From the NCBI RefSeq assembly GCF_042100115.1, contig NC_091276.1:1736001-1800000 (forward strand): DNA of 64,000 nt, written 5' to 3'. The notes beneath the pieces were generated by a model. It ran no database searches. It was not told the origin of the DNA and saw only the letters and a list, made by a program, of their open reading frames with translations. Position numbers and translations under genes: made by a program. Shown one piece after another: positions 33,383 through 44,204 of this stretch (its first letter is position 1; each line of letters begins with the position of its first letter). This stretch comes from Alternaria dauci (Eukaryota > Ascomycota > Dothideomycetes > Pleosporales > Pleosporaceae).

Positions 33383-34777
33383 ATGACAGAACACGCGCCG
33401 CTGCAACAGAAGCGCTTCGCCCCAGAAACCAGTACCGGTATCAATGGCCTCATCGCAGCATGCAATAGAAACGATCGCTTCAAGCTTCTACATGACGATA
33501 GTGTTCCACTTGGAAATTTAGATAACCCTGTTCATGCAGCGTTCCGTTCGTTTGACAGTGAGGGGCCGATGCGGCAGATGCTGCAGCTAGCCTCGCATTT
33601 CATTAGCCACGATACTCTCCTTACTTTCTTCGTACCGCTGTTGTACGGACGAGAACTAACTGGCACCGTCGGAAATACACGCAAGACCTATCTTTCAGAT
33701 CCCCTGGCGAGAGTGTCCAAGGAGAAACACGATGAATACCTGGCCGGAGTGCGTGGAGCATTGCATAGCATCGGACACAGCGTTTCCTTCCAATTTCGAC
33801 CGCCTGCGAAGCGAGTATATGCCCGCACGATGCGCGATGCTGCAAAGCCAAGCCATGCCACGTCATGTTGTCCGGCGTTCCAGCGGGGATATTCTTGCAA
33901 AATCGAGTTGGCAGACTACTTTCGTGATTACTATTCCACTGCTGAGTACCAAACGGCATCGCGGTGTGCGCAATTTCGGCACGATTTTCTCTTCGCCACG
34001 ACACTTGTGCACGAGATGGTTCATGCTATAGGCATATTGCGACGAGGCAACTTGAATGAGCCGTATATCCGCGTTGATTATCCAGAAACAGAATGGGGCT
34101 ACGGCTGGGAACATTTCATGTTCGGTAGTGTCATTAACCCTCAGGACAAGACGAGACCAGGCACGCACCTCTTGATGCGCAAGATTTGGGCAGACCAAAC
34201 CTTGGCTGACAATGCTGGAGGAAAGGAGTACTGCGATGTATCCATGTCTTACGTAGCGCAATGGTTTCGCAAAGAGACTTGGAGCATTATTGCGGAGCAG
34301 GGGCCAACTGCTATCGCCGCTCCGACAACACACTTTAAGATCCAATCGTCGAATCAAAAGGCAGCCTGGGTTGTAGCAAGTGACTGCCCAGAAGTTGAGA
34401 AAGATCTCGAACCCCTGCAATCTCAGTGGCCGCGGCATGCAAGAAGACTAAACTCACAGTCAAAATCGTCACCACCACTGGCCGCTCGTTTGCGTTCTCC
34501 GAAGATTATTTGGAAGCTTGTAACCACGACTGAATTGCAGTCAGATAACGTGCCGGTCCCGCGACGTCCACCAATAAAATTGCAACCTCGTTCAACTTGT
34601 GTGCAGAGCCTCACTCAGACTATGCCAGCGTGCCACAAGTCAATGAAGACACTATCAATTAAAGAAGAGTCGGTGAAGATATGCTGCTCAGCCATTTCTA
34701 GTGGCTTCTATATGTCTCGAAAGCGGCGCGCAGATCTACAGAAGGGGTGCGAGCGGGTGAAAAAAATCAGGAAGTGA
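33383..34777 (+). CDS. Orphan protein with HEXXH zinc-metalloprotease-like motif
   Basis: A single exon of 464 residues. The frame is open slightly further upstream but has no ATG there; 33383 is the first ATG. The motif HEMVHAIG (H210, E211, H214) sits in a hydrophobic helix (FLFATTLVHEMVHAIGIL) as in zincin peptidases, and a downstream ETEWGYGWEH could supply a third ligand. The C-terminal 130 residues are basic and low in structure (SRKRRADLQKGCERVKKIRK), possibly nuclear-localising. There is no signal peptide, so it is probably intracellular. I do not recognise the family; a SprT-like or other minimal-zincin relationship is possible but unproven. Confidence 0.75.
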   Translation: MTEHAPLQQKRFAPETSTGINGLIAACNRNDRFKLLHDDSVPLGNLDNPVHAAFRSFDSEGPMRQMLQLASHFISHDTLLTFFVPLLYGRELTGTVGNTRKTYLSDPLARVSKEKHDEYLAGVRGALHSIGHSVSFQFRPPAKRVYARTMRDAAKPSHATSCCPAFQRGYSCKIELADYFRDYYSTAEYQTASRCAQFRHDFLFATTLVHEMVHAIGILRRGNLNEPYIRVDYPETEWGYGWEHFMFGSVINPQDKTRPGTHLLMRKIWADQTLADNAGGKEYCDVSMSYVAQWFRKETWSIIAEQGPTAIAAPTTHFKIQSSNQKAAWVVASDCPEVEKDLEPLQSQWPRHARRLNSQSKSSPPLAARLRSPKIIWKLVTTTELQSDNVPVPRRPPIKLQPRSTCVQSLTQTMPACHKSMKTLSIKEESVKICCSAISSGFYMSRKRRADLQKGCERVKKIRK

Positions 34778-35160
34778 ATAGCAGTGGCATTAATCGCGGA
34801 GGTCAAGGACATCTTTCGGCAGGAAAAGTGACTTTATAACATCTCGAGTATAGATTTCGTGTGTCGTAGCGTTGTAAGCTTAGTGAACCCCATGGAGATG
34901 GATCTATCGTTCATTAGCCTTCGCATACTCAGACGTGTTGCTCGAGCTAACCGCATTACAAACTGCGTAGCATATCGCGGAGTTTCACCTAGAGCAGCAC
35001 CTCATAGCAATCCGTAGAAGTCACGAGCGCTGTCTTCCGGGTGTTCTCCCACCCCGTGGACGTTTCTGCACCATCTTGATATAAGATATTCCGCCCCTAT
35101 CACTGCTGTACATCCTACCTAGCAAATTCCCCACTGGAATCACAATCGTAGGCAGACCAA
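34778..35160. other. Intergenic, nothing recognised
   Basis: Spacer between the HEXXH gene and the RING-like gene, same strand. Confidence 0.4.
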
Positions 35161-35904
35161 ATGCCCGCAAACCAGCTACTTCCCACTCGTGAACTATTCC
35201 TAAATGAGTTGGTACCCGTCATGATCTGCTCAGCAGCAGGTCCTTGCCCCATATGTCGAGAAGACTATGTTGGGATAGACCACGCGCCCGTTCTAGTTCG
35301 TCCATGCGGTCATATCTTTGGCAAGCCATGTATCTTGAAGTGGTTGGAAGGAGACACGAATACATGTCCCCTTGATATGGGCAAACTCTTCACGTCAACA
35401 CCAGACTTGTGTGAGGCTGAGAGGTGGTCCATCGTTTCATTCAGCGATTCATTCAGTAGAAGAGGTGGCGTTTCGGGCGAAAGCGGTAGGACAGGCGAGA
35501 TAACGCAGCGAACGAACCAGACTCAAGACCAGCATATGTTTTGGGGTGGCGAGATCATCAGCGTCAATGGCCACCTAACCCTGGAAGGCTGTCTTCGCAT
35601 TATCTGCAATCTGTGGTACCATAACGAGCATCTTTACTTACGAATGCATGATCACGCTGACGAGCTCGACGTGCTTTCAGTCAGTGACGACGTGCTCAGA
35701 GAACCGATACTTGGTGCGTTGCCGCAGGGCATTGAATTGGAGGAAAGCGCTTGGCCGCTGCTCTTCAGTGTATCGAGGACGATGCTTTCCTGGAAGCAAG
35801 CGGCCTGGGAACAGGGTTGGGACGCGACGATGCCGGAGGGCTACATGGGGGACTGGGGAGAAGAGCTTTATACTGCGTGTGGTAGTATTCGCAACGAAAA
35901 TTGA
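35161..35904 (+). CDS. RING-like zinc finger protein with altered ligands
   Basis: A single exon of 247 residues. Near the N-terminus CPICREDYVG (C29, C32), then CGHIFGKPCI (C49, H51, C57) and NTCPLD (C69, D72) follow RING spacing. The fifth ligand position (residue 54) is Gly instead of Cys/His, and the last ligand is Asp, as in RBX1. E3 ubiquitin-ligase activity is therefore doubtful. The remainder (HMFWGGEIISVNGHLTLEG, WPLLFSVSRTMLSWKQAAW) shows no known domain. Such RING-like orphans are common in Pleosporales genomes. Confidence 0.75.
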   Translation: MPANQLLPTRELFLNELVPVMICSAAGPCPICREDYVGIDHAPVLVRPCGHIFGKPCILKWLEGDTNTCPLDMGKLFTSTPDLCEAERWSIVSFSDSFSRRGGVSGESGRTGEITQRTNQTQDQHMFWGGEIISVNGHLTLEGCLRIICNLWYHNEHLYLRMHDHADELDVLSVSDDVLREPILGALPQGIELEESAWPLLFSVSRTMLSWKQAAWEQGWDATMPEGYMGDWGEELYTACGSIRNEN

Positions 35905-36771
35905 ACACGGACGTAGATATTGAATGCTGGACGTCGCTGTCTGACGGAATGTTTGGTACCTAGGTTCGCTTGAGAGTACCCCGGGGCCTAGGTAAGATCC
36001 AAAGTGAGCTGTTTGGATATTCCTCACCACGCTTGACTTATATTGCCGTGTGAGTGTATTTACTACTATATTATTGAAGGATCGCGTTGCAAGCTTTCAA
36101 GGCTGTGTTCCAAGGTTGAGAGTGGCGGAAAAAGTTCCGAGCGATCGCCAGTCCTTTCTGCACACCTGGGCACCCATCGATCTTCGAGGCATGAAACGCC
36201 AGCAAGTTGCATGTGAAATATCCGAGAAGCACAGAAGAATCTTACAGCATACAGAATTAGATGACGTATTGCCGCATGGTTTGCTGTCAGTGGCGACTCC
36301 CTTATCACATGATGAGGCTGGTGCTATGCTGAAGGTTCCATCGAAGCTACGGAATTTCTGGAACACCAGGATCGGGCACGGGCTCCCCAGGTACCTTCGC
36401 CGTCACCATCTCACTCCCCACTTCCTGCACAGAACCAACCCAGCTGTCTATTTATCCAAGAAACTTGCTACGAGGGTACTATATAGCAGAAATTTTGATT
36501 CTTACAAAGGCATTCACTCGTGTCATTTGCGCTGCGCAGGCGCCACAAGTGCTATCCGACTCGGGCCACAGCCCGGTCAAAATCCTCACCGCTGGCGTTG
36601 CTTTATTGCGCGACAATAGCAAAGCTCGAGAAACTACACCACCTTCTTGAACAACACCGATTTCACATTCACCTTGGCTATCAGCGTCCGCAAAATCCCG
36701 GGCAATTGTCTGCCATATAGTCAGTGCTCTTCTCAGGTATTTTCAACTCATACCACAACAGCTTTACAACC
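35905..36771. other. Intergenic 0.87 kb
   Basis: Contains TACCTAGGT (35957-35965) and CCTAGGTA (35987-35994) elements about 30 bp apart. An open frame from 36191 to 36619 (+, 142 codons) has no recognisable content and is not called. Confidence 0.35.
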
Positions 36772-39125
36772 ATGGCGCTCAACTCCAATACCCTGTCCAA
36801 CCCCTCTGATCATGGAAAGCCAAACCCATTGCTTCCTGACGAAGTAATTGGCCACATCGATCTGGAAACGTTAGCGAACATTCACCAGTACCTTCGCGAG
36901 AGCGTGTTGCAGGAAGACATTGAGCTCGCTACATGGATGTGGGAGAATTACCTCAATGGCGTGTGGAATGGCTCTTCGACAGCAGAGATCCGTACAGCGC
37001 AAGCATTCGGCAAATTGGACAGGGCTTATCGCAGGGTGCGATCTCTCACCAACAAAGCCCAGGACAAGTGGCCATTCTTCGACAGGAACTTCAAGCAAAT
37101 GTCATCAGCTATGGTTCGAAATAACGCGCGCGGTGAAGCCGCTCCTGGTGTCATGTATCCAATTGACGGACTGCAGAGGAAATCACACCTGACTGGACTA
37201 CCACCCAACGGGTCCACCACGCCTAACGGTGGGTCAAATTGAAATCCAAGGCCATTTGTTTACACATGCTAATGCCCAACTCTCCAGACTCATTCGAACC
37301 AGAGCCCCGAGTACCTTTAAGCACTACTACACCTGTTAGCGATCAGTCAGATATGCAAAATCATTCGCGCCCGACACGCCATACTCCCGTTCCTCCTCCA
37401 CCCAGTCTTTTTGCAAAGTCTTCTGATCCACTGAACTCAGAAACACAAGATGTAACGCTAAAGCAGCCTTCGTCTTTAGTAGCCTCTTCGCAGAATATCT
37501 ACAAACCCATAGGTATGTGCACTGCTCTATCACCGCATGACTTGACGAACTTCACTTGACTACCTTGAGTTACCCATCACCTCTTCTGCTTACCCCCACT
37601 TTCCTCCGTTATAGTATACTGATAATAAAGCGCAGCGCAAGATACCTCGGACTTGGACGGCCAAGCAATGCCCCAGTCAGGATCGCCTCGGTCTGACATA
37701 CATCAAATCGAAGGAGCTTCTGATCAGGGTATGTCGCAAGACGATCTTGGTGCTTCGTTGTCAGCATCTGTTGGTGATTCCATGTCACACCGCTCTAGTT
37801 CCAAGCCGATTGGAGACCTGGAACTAGAGACACCAGTACGAGATGCGGGCGCCGGTAAGATCCGCGGCCCAAATGGACGCTACGTACCTAGAACCGATAC
37901 TACACCCGGATCGAAGAAGACAAACAAGCCAAAACGGGGAGGGAAAGTCCAAACAAGCATGATGACTCTGGAAAAAAAGGAACTTCCAGTACCAAAGGTT
38001 GTCGCCGAAGATGAAGAAACGCTTGACAATGCTCAGTCACCCTCACCTGCAATGTTTAGCCGGGAAACTGAGGGGCAGCAAGAAGTTCAGGATGAGGCCA
38101 GCGTGCTTCCAGTCAGTCTTGTTGCAACGCCTCCCACAACGGTCGATAAGTCAGAGTCTGGGGAAGAGGAAGCAGCTTTGCATCCCGGGTCTGTTCCTGC
38201 GTACCTTCTTGCTGCTGAAGCCGATGCCGTCCCTTCAAATCTAGACAGGCTGCCTCCAAATTCGAGGCGGTCCAACAAGAGAAAGAGTGAGCCAACTCTC
38301 CAATCAGAGGACCGCAAGCGGGGAAAACATGGTGGTATAGTCGGCCGCCCGAGGAAGTCTGAACAGCGCAAAGATCAAGAACCACATCATGGACCAGCTT
38401 CACCACAGGATGATACCGCCATCGACGCTGAAACCCGACCTCAAATGACCACACGTCGAGCCACTCGACAATCGGCTGCAAGGAATCCAGGAACTCTGAC
38501 ATCCAGAAAGCCATTGGGAAAGACGCAACCCGACGTACCAGCTGAACAATCCACGCTTCCTCCGAAAAAGTCGCAGAATCTACCACAAAACCAAGAAAAG
38601 TCGTCTGCGGATGATGAAGACAGTGTGATGGGTGGACTTCAAGAAGACGTGCCTGCTACCCAAGGAAATGTATCAGCGCTTGCACAGAATTCTGTCAAGG
38701 TCTCTGCTACACCTTCATCCACGTTAGATATACCTTCACTGCCTCTGGAAACTTCGAACGACCATTTGTTGAATCTCGGTATAGATGGAACCATCTCTCC
38801 AGCTCTTCCTCGGCCATCCTCACGACTACAGTCGTACCAGTCGCCTCATGAACCTATACCGTTGCCGCCGTCGTCTGCACCCGTCGTTGAGGAAACGATA
38901 AACAAGAGAGCAAAGTCGGTGAACCTACCTGGTCATGTGCAGTATTTCGCCCGTATAACTACAGGTAACGGCGATACTATGGATCTGCCTATCGAAGAAG
39001 ACCGACTCGATAGCGATGAAGTGGAGATGATAGAGAATTATGCCGAATACAACGCTAAACCCGGTGTGAAGCTAATCTCGTATACTGAATTCCGAGATGT
39101 ATTCGCCTTTGCGAAACAACACTAG
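36772..39125 (+). CDS. Hypothetical nuclear-type protein with AT-hook-like motif (three exons)
   Basis: Model: exon 1 36772-37228, intron 37229-37287 (59 nt), exon 2 37288-37512, intron 37513-37635 (123 nt), exon 3 37636-39125; 723 residues. The start ATG has a strong context (ACAACCATGGCG). Exon 1 is helical (LANIHQYLRESVLQEDIELA). The rest is largely disordered, with basic patches (GPNGRYVPR, KKTNKPKRGGK), an AT-hook-like GRPRKSEQ, and a RATRQSAARNPG stretch. An ordered C-terminal block (VQYFARITTGNGDTMDLPIE) ends in YTEFRDVFAFAKQH. DNA or chromatin association is inferred only from the basic motifs. Splice joins are by consensus and frame; the second intron is long. Confidence 0.7.
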
Positions 39126-39279
39126 AAGAAGGCGAGGACATAGGGAGACACACCAAGGACGATTGGTAGTGGCGATTGTACGGATAGACTACACAACACA
39201 TTCTGATCAAAGATGAATACTAGTTGATTTTTATCATTTCCTCGCAAGCATTCCCATAGTATGTACGTTGGTCATTTCT

Positions 39280-39584
39280 TTACTCCCACCATCCTCGCCT
39301 CAACCTCCGTGGGCCCCTCCTGTCATACGGCTCGAACCTGCCATATCTTCCATTGTCCGTATAACTCCAGTTTCTTGAGCTAGTTCCGAAGACACGGTTG
39401 TAACGACTGTCGCCTCTCACTGCGCCAGGAGTATGCGCTGGTAGTAGAGTAGGTCAGCGAATGTCTCATTGTGCTGTGTACCTCGTCACTTACAGTACAT
39501 GCGATCAGGGAAAAACCCGCCACCATAGTAAGGCTCCTGAAGTGAGTCCTGATAAGGGTAGCGCCAGCGTCCACCGGGAAACAT
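39280..39584 (-). CDS. Small 82-residue hypothetical protein (two exons)
   Basis: Model: exon 1 39584-39494, intron 39493-39438 (56 nt, GTAAGT...ACCAG, CTGAC branch), exon 2 39437-39280. The reading frame passes cleanly through the splice. The protein begins MFPGGRWRYPYQD, is very rich in Arg, Gly, Tyr and Pro (EPYYGGGFFPDRMY; YGRFEPYDRRGPRRLRRGWW), and has no signal peptide or cysteine pattern. It resembles low-complexity RNA-binding or phase-separating peptides, but that is only composition. It is convergent with the 723-residue gene, with 154 bp between stops. Its intron shares landmarks with the two introner-like introns. Confidence 0.6.
39438..39493 (-). repeat. Possible diverged introner-like intron, copy C
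   Basis: A 56-nt intron. In the same order as copy A it has GTAAGTG, GGTAC at the same offset, TGAGACAT after 9 rather than 10 bases, then a 3-nt gap and CTGAC. The remainder is unrelated. It could be an older member of the same intron family or chance on top of splice-site constraint. Confidence 0.4.
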
Positions 39585-41017
39585 GTTGTTCTCGAGATGT
39601 TGGTGAGGTCTTTTGTTGGAAAGTCCGTGCTGGGATTGCGTTTTTGATTTGGTAATTGGAAGTTGATAGTTAAACTGGTTCCTCTCCTTGAACCTACTTC
39701 CTTCGATATGAGTGTGTGTGGGAGGAAGTAAGCGTAAGGCTCAGAAGGCTTTTATATGAGGATTTTCGATTGACAGATGCTCCATCACCACGACCAAGTG
39801 TGAACTCGACGTGTGACTAGTATTGGAGATTTGATAATTACCAGGCAATATAGACCTTCTTACCTGGTGTGTGAGGTGGCACGACGACCATGGACAGTTT
39901 TCTAATTTTGCTCGATTTGTTTTAGAATGGTGAATCGTGTATGCTATAATCACCACCTTGGTGACATTGAATCTGGCGGCGCCCGGAGTGCCACCTTTCA
40001 TATGGCGTATGGCTCATCAATAGTGCGTTATCCGACGTGAAGTAAAAATGCCGTGTTTTTATTGTCAAATATATCCGCTGTGTTAGTGACGATGTGTTCT
40101 TTGAAGCCGCATGAAGTTATTGATTGTCCACCCTATCTCCTGTTTTCATGGCGCACACCTGGCATGCAGTTTACCTCACAAGATGATTGGAACTATTGGC
40201 ACTCTCTGCGAAACCCAAGTATACTAGGCGAACGCGTCGGCCTCTATTATGTGCCCGATGTTCCCCACGCTCACGCTAGCACTCTGCTTCTACCTTTCCA
40301 GCCCGGCGGGAAATGTCGTGTACTGACAGAGGATGGGCCAGCGGTAGATAGACCGGCCCAGGACGCGTTGTATCGATATGGTGTGTATAATTCTTTCGTG
40401 CCTGACCACGGTACACCGCTTGCTACGATTCTGGTGAATTGATGGGAACAGGTTGAGAATGATTTTCGGAGCGTCAACGGGAGGAAGCGGATACAGAGGT
40501 AGTCGCCGGAAATTTCCAGACTAATTGGCCATGTTAGAAGGAATATGTTTTTAGTGCCCACCTGGGCATACGCGAAACACTGCTTGAGGGAAATGCCATG
40601 CCGCGCTACCCCTTGGCGGACGCTGATCGTACCCCGCGTGCTGAATAAATGGCAGTCGACGACAGAAGAAATCTAAAGTGAGTTTGGACCCGAAATCTGA
40701 GTGCAAACCTTGGAAGTGTACTGTTTTGCTGCCCGGTACCTAGGTAGCTTGTTATTTGCGCCGTGGCTAGCTAGGGGCTCTTGCAGCGGGCGGGAGACGG
40801 CAGACGCACCGAAACGGAGGAGGTCCGTACGAGGACGCCAATCAATTCCGTCAGGCACTCAATATAATGCGTATTTCTAGCGTTAGGCGACCGCTGGCTG
40901 GCTGCCACAATCTCGAGCCAGCATTTTCAATCGTCATGCTGAACAGACTGCAGCAACTTCCCTAGCTTCCCAAACTCGCCCGGAAACTCCTTCATAGCAC
41001 TTTTGACGACAGGCGCA
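39585..41017. other. Intergenic 1.4 kb with one possible small frame
   Basis: Apart from the tentative frame 40092-40442 nothing is recognised. A TACCTAGGTA palindrome lies at 40737-40746, and the carboxylesterase promoter should lie at the right end. Confidence 0.4.
40092..40442 (+). CDS. Possible small hypothetical protein
   Basis: 116 residues from the first ATG. Text such as GERVGLYYVPDVPHAHAST and PFQPGGKCRVLTEDGP looks protein-like, but there is no signal peptide, domain or supporting splice pattern. It could equally be chance or part of a longer spliced gene. Low confidence. Confidence 0.25.
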   Translation: MCSLKPHEVIDCPPYLLFSWRTPGMQFTSQDDWNYWHSLRNPSILGERVGLYYVPDVPHAHASTLLLPFQPGGKCRVLTEDGPAVDRPAQDALYRYGVYNSFVPDHGTPLATILVN

Positions 41018-42910
41018 ATGCGAGTCAAGGAGATCGGGTTCGCAATCGCGCTTGTTGCGGGGTCTAGCGCCGAGCCGATCCAGCGGGCTGTGAAAGCTCC
41101 GAAGATCGACCTAGGCTACGCTGTCTACGAAGGGAGTTATGATGCCAACACCAGCATCAATATCTTCAAAGGGTGGGTCGTCTTCCACAGACCTCTTGCG
41201 GCTTGAAGAGCTAACCATTCTCTGCAGTATTCGATATGCCGCTCCTCCACAAGGCAAGCTCAGGTTTGCTGCTCCTCAGGCCCCAACGCTCAATCGAACC
41301 ACAACATTAGCTCTCAGCGACCCCCCGTTTTGCCCACAGACTGGTGCGTCTTCAGACACACCAGCTGAATATGGCTTCACCTCTGCAATTGGAGACGAAG
41401 ATTGCTTGTTTCTGAATGTATATGCGCCGGCTAACGCAAAGAACCTACCTGTGTTCTTTTGGATTCGTGAGTGAACATATTTGCGACGTGCGAATTACGA
41501 TCAACACACCGCTAACAGCATCCAGACGGCGGAGGGTATGGTCTGTTTAGTGCCTCTGGACTAGACCCGAGCGATTTCATGACCACGAACCACAATGGCT
41601 TCATAAGCGTTATAATCCAATACCGTTTAGGCGCTTTCGGCTTCCTTTCAAGCTCCGAGGTAAAGGACTACGGTGCGCTCAATGCAGGACTCCTCGACAT
41701 GAACTTTGCATTGGAGTGGGTACAAAAACATATCCAAAAGTTTGGGGGCGATCCTCGTAAGGTTACAGTGGCAGGTGAGAGCGCAGGAGCAGGCGCTGTT
41801 CTCTACCAAGCCCAAGCTTATGGTGGAAAGCAGAAAGGGAACCTCTTCCGCAACGTCATCACTGCAAGCCCATGGGTACCGTCCCAGCACAGGTACAATG
41901 ACGAAATACCGACAACAGCATACACGCAATTCGTCGAAGCCTCAGGGTGCTCATTGGAAAAGGATACCATCGAGTGCCTTCGCGCAGCCGATACCATCGT
42001 TCTCCAGAATGCCAGCGCGAGGGTTTCCGAAGCCGGACCTTTCGGTACATTTGCCTTCCTGCCCGTTACGGACGGCACCTTTGTTAAAGATCGCCTCTCC
42101 GAATCCCTGCTTTCCAAATCCCTAAAGGGAAAGCGTGTCTTATCCGGCAATATGGCGAACGAAGGTGTACCACTCGCGCCACCGACGACACGTACACTAC
42201 AGGATTTTCGTGACTATGTGGAAAAGACATTTCCCGGTTTCTCGGCCTCCGAAAAGGGTCGCTTAGAGGAAACATACTCGTTCCCTGGTGACACTAGTGA
42301 CGTGAAGCCCAACGTTACGCGCTTCGCCACTTCCGGTACAGGCGTGCCTACCGCGCTCAACATGAGTGAGTTTGGTACGGGGAATCAGCAACGCCTCTTC
42401 AACGTCTTCGCAGAGTATGCCTTTGTCTGTCCTAGTTACTGGGCGGCTGCAGCCTTTCCGGAGGGTTGGAAGTATCAGTTCAGCGCGCCCCCGAGTTACC
42501 ATGGGTATGATCTGCAAGCATTGTGGAGTGGAAGTCTGACGCCCGGCCAAAGCTTCAAGCACGCTTTTCGGAAGATATGGGGAAATTTTGTCATTAAAAA
42601 CTCGCCGATTATAAGCGTAGAAGACGCAAAGGGTGGCGTCGCAAACTCCACAGTCCCACCTGCAATTGGATATGGCGAGAGCGACATCCCGTGGCCAATG
42701 TGGAACGCGAAGGAGCCGAGATTATTGAATCTCAATGCTACAGGAGGCGTTCCGTCCTTTGTGCAAGCAACAGAAGATTTGTACTATTACATATATAGCG
42801 ATCCGGGTGTCAGTAACCAGATCAGTCTGGCCGATGCGACTGCTTGGGAGGGCGGTAGAGGTAAGCGATGCGAATTCTGGGAAGCCATGGCAGCCAAGGT
42901 GCCATATTGA
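41018..42910 (+). CDS. Type-B carboxylesterase/lipase, secreted (three exons)
   Basis: Model: exon 1 41018-41172, intron 41173-41227 (55 nt), exon 2 41228-41466, intron 41467-41525 (59 nt), exon 3 41526-42910; 592 residues. An alpha/beta-hydrolase that cleaves carboxylic esters. Signal peptide MRVKEIGFAIALVAGSSAEP. Hallmarks: GIRYAAPPQGKLRF across the first splice, GDEDCLFLNVYAP, oxyanion HGGG restored exactly across the second splice (FFWI-HGGGYG), and the nucleophile elbow GESAGAG (Ser about 217). A late His (SYHGYDLQALW) is the likely catalytic base. Substrate unknown; extracellular lipid, cutin-like or xenobiotic esters are possible. It is convergent with the dioxygenase gene, 139 bp apart. 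Confidence 0.93.
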
Positions 42911-43049
42911 TGGCAAAGACGCGCATGGAAGCTTTGAGGTGTGCCTGCACTGCAAAAGCTACAGACTATACTCATTCGTAGCGCTATGTATATACGAGTC
43001 ATCTGCCTGTCGCGGCCAAGCGCATGATGGATATACATGACTAACAGAT

Positions 43050-44204
43050 CTACACTCCATCATTAAACTCATAGTCTTTGTCCCACCGCTATGGCAATCA
43101 GTACAATGCGTTTGGCGAGTATATGCTGCTTACCGTGTCCCAGGGCTTGCTGCCATCGACGAACCTGAGGTCTGTACCGACTCTGATCACGTTATCCGGG
43201 TCGTAGTTCAATGTGGACGCATGTATCTAGATGCTATCAGCCATCGCTCGTATACGATCATCTCTTTGGCAAGCTTACTGTGTATGGAGTGTGTAACACC
43301 ACATCCCCCGCTTCGTAGTTTGTCACCAACCATCGCCTATCAAATTTATCAGAATATCCTCGAGGTCCATCGGCGAGCAATCCCGTTGATAGCATGTTCT
43401 GGTTGAATGCGTTCTTCTTTTCTTCCTCGCTCAAGCCACTTTCTTCTGCCTTGCGGTTGAAGTCTTCTTCCACTTCGCGACCTAGTGTGTGACCTACAAT
43501 GATCATCAACATCGCCAGGACTATCAATGAGAGGCAAATGGCCTACCATTCTCTAGGTAAATGAGACCGCCTCCAGTCAAGCTCACATCGCCCATGGGTA
43601 CCCAGGCAGTGACACTGGTAGGCTCACCGTGACGGAGGAAGATCTGGTCATAGTGCACGCCGATAGCTTTGTTTCCTGGTGTGTTGTTGCGCAGCAAACT
43701 CCTGCGAACACCTAGAGTATTGTCGCCCCAACCTGTCATGCGGGCGATGAAGTCTTTTAGCATAGGATGCTTGCAGAATGTCTCTTTGTACCAATCTGCG
43801 TAGTGCGCCTCGAGTGCGAGACCGACGAACCGCTCTGCGGTCGCTTCTCCAGGCTTCCCGTTCCCAGGAGCCGCACCAGCTCCTATGCCAGGGAAGTCTG
43901 AAGCATCCTTTTCGGCATCAAAAATGCCTTCTACTGGCTGGGTACCAGGCTTTAGCACGCCACTTGGCACAAGCATCTTGAAGTACTCCTCGCGGGCTCT
44001 TAGGACATCGTCCCTTGGCAGTAGACCCTTCAGGTACACATAGCCGTCTTCATTGTAGCGCCGGCGCAACTCTTCCATGGGCAGATCCGGAGACGACTCT
44101 TTCAACTTTCCTACTTGACTCGGCCGGAGCAGGCCGTCGTTTACGAAGAGCTTCATGCCGTCGAAGCTTGGCATGTCTTGCTCCGGGGTCAATGCATGAG
44201 GCAT
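43050..44204 (-). CDS. Phytanoyl-CoA dioxygenase (PhyH) family protein (four exons)
   Basis: Model: exon 1 44204-43547, intron 43546-43494, exon 2 43493-43279, intron 43278-43227, exon 3 43226-43134, intron 43133-43089 (45 nt), exon 4 43088-43050; 334 residues. A non-haem Fe(II)/2-oxoglutarate oxygenase. The iron ligands are His184 and Asp186 (GVHYDQIFLRHGEP) and the distal His of TIHAST (about 293); the 2-oxoglutarate-binding Arg is probably in RVGTDLRF. The last exon codes only RWDKDYEFNDGV. An alternative in-frame ATG at 44240 exists; 44204 gives MPHALTPEQDMPSFDG, a more typical start. The substrate is unknown: such enzymes hydroxylate fatty acyl chains or secondary metabolites. Confidence 0.88.

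Noticed and set aside
36191..36619. 142-codon frame upstream of the AT-hook-like gene
   Set aside because: No recognisable motif, no clear splice partner and composition typical of intergenic frames. It could be real, but I cannot support it.
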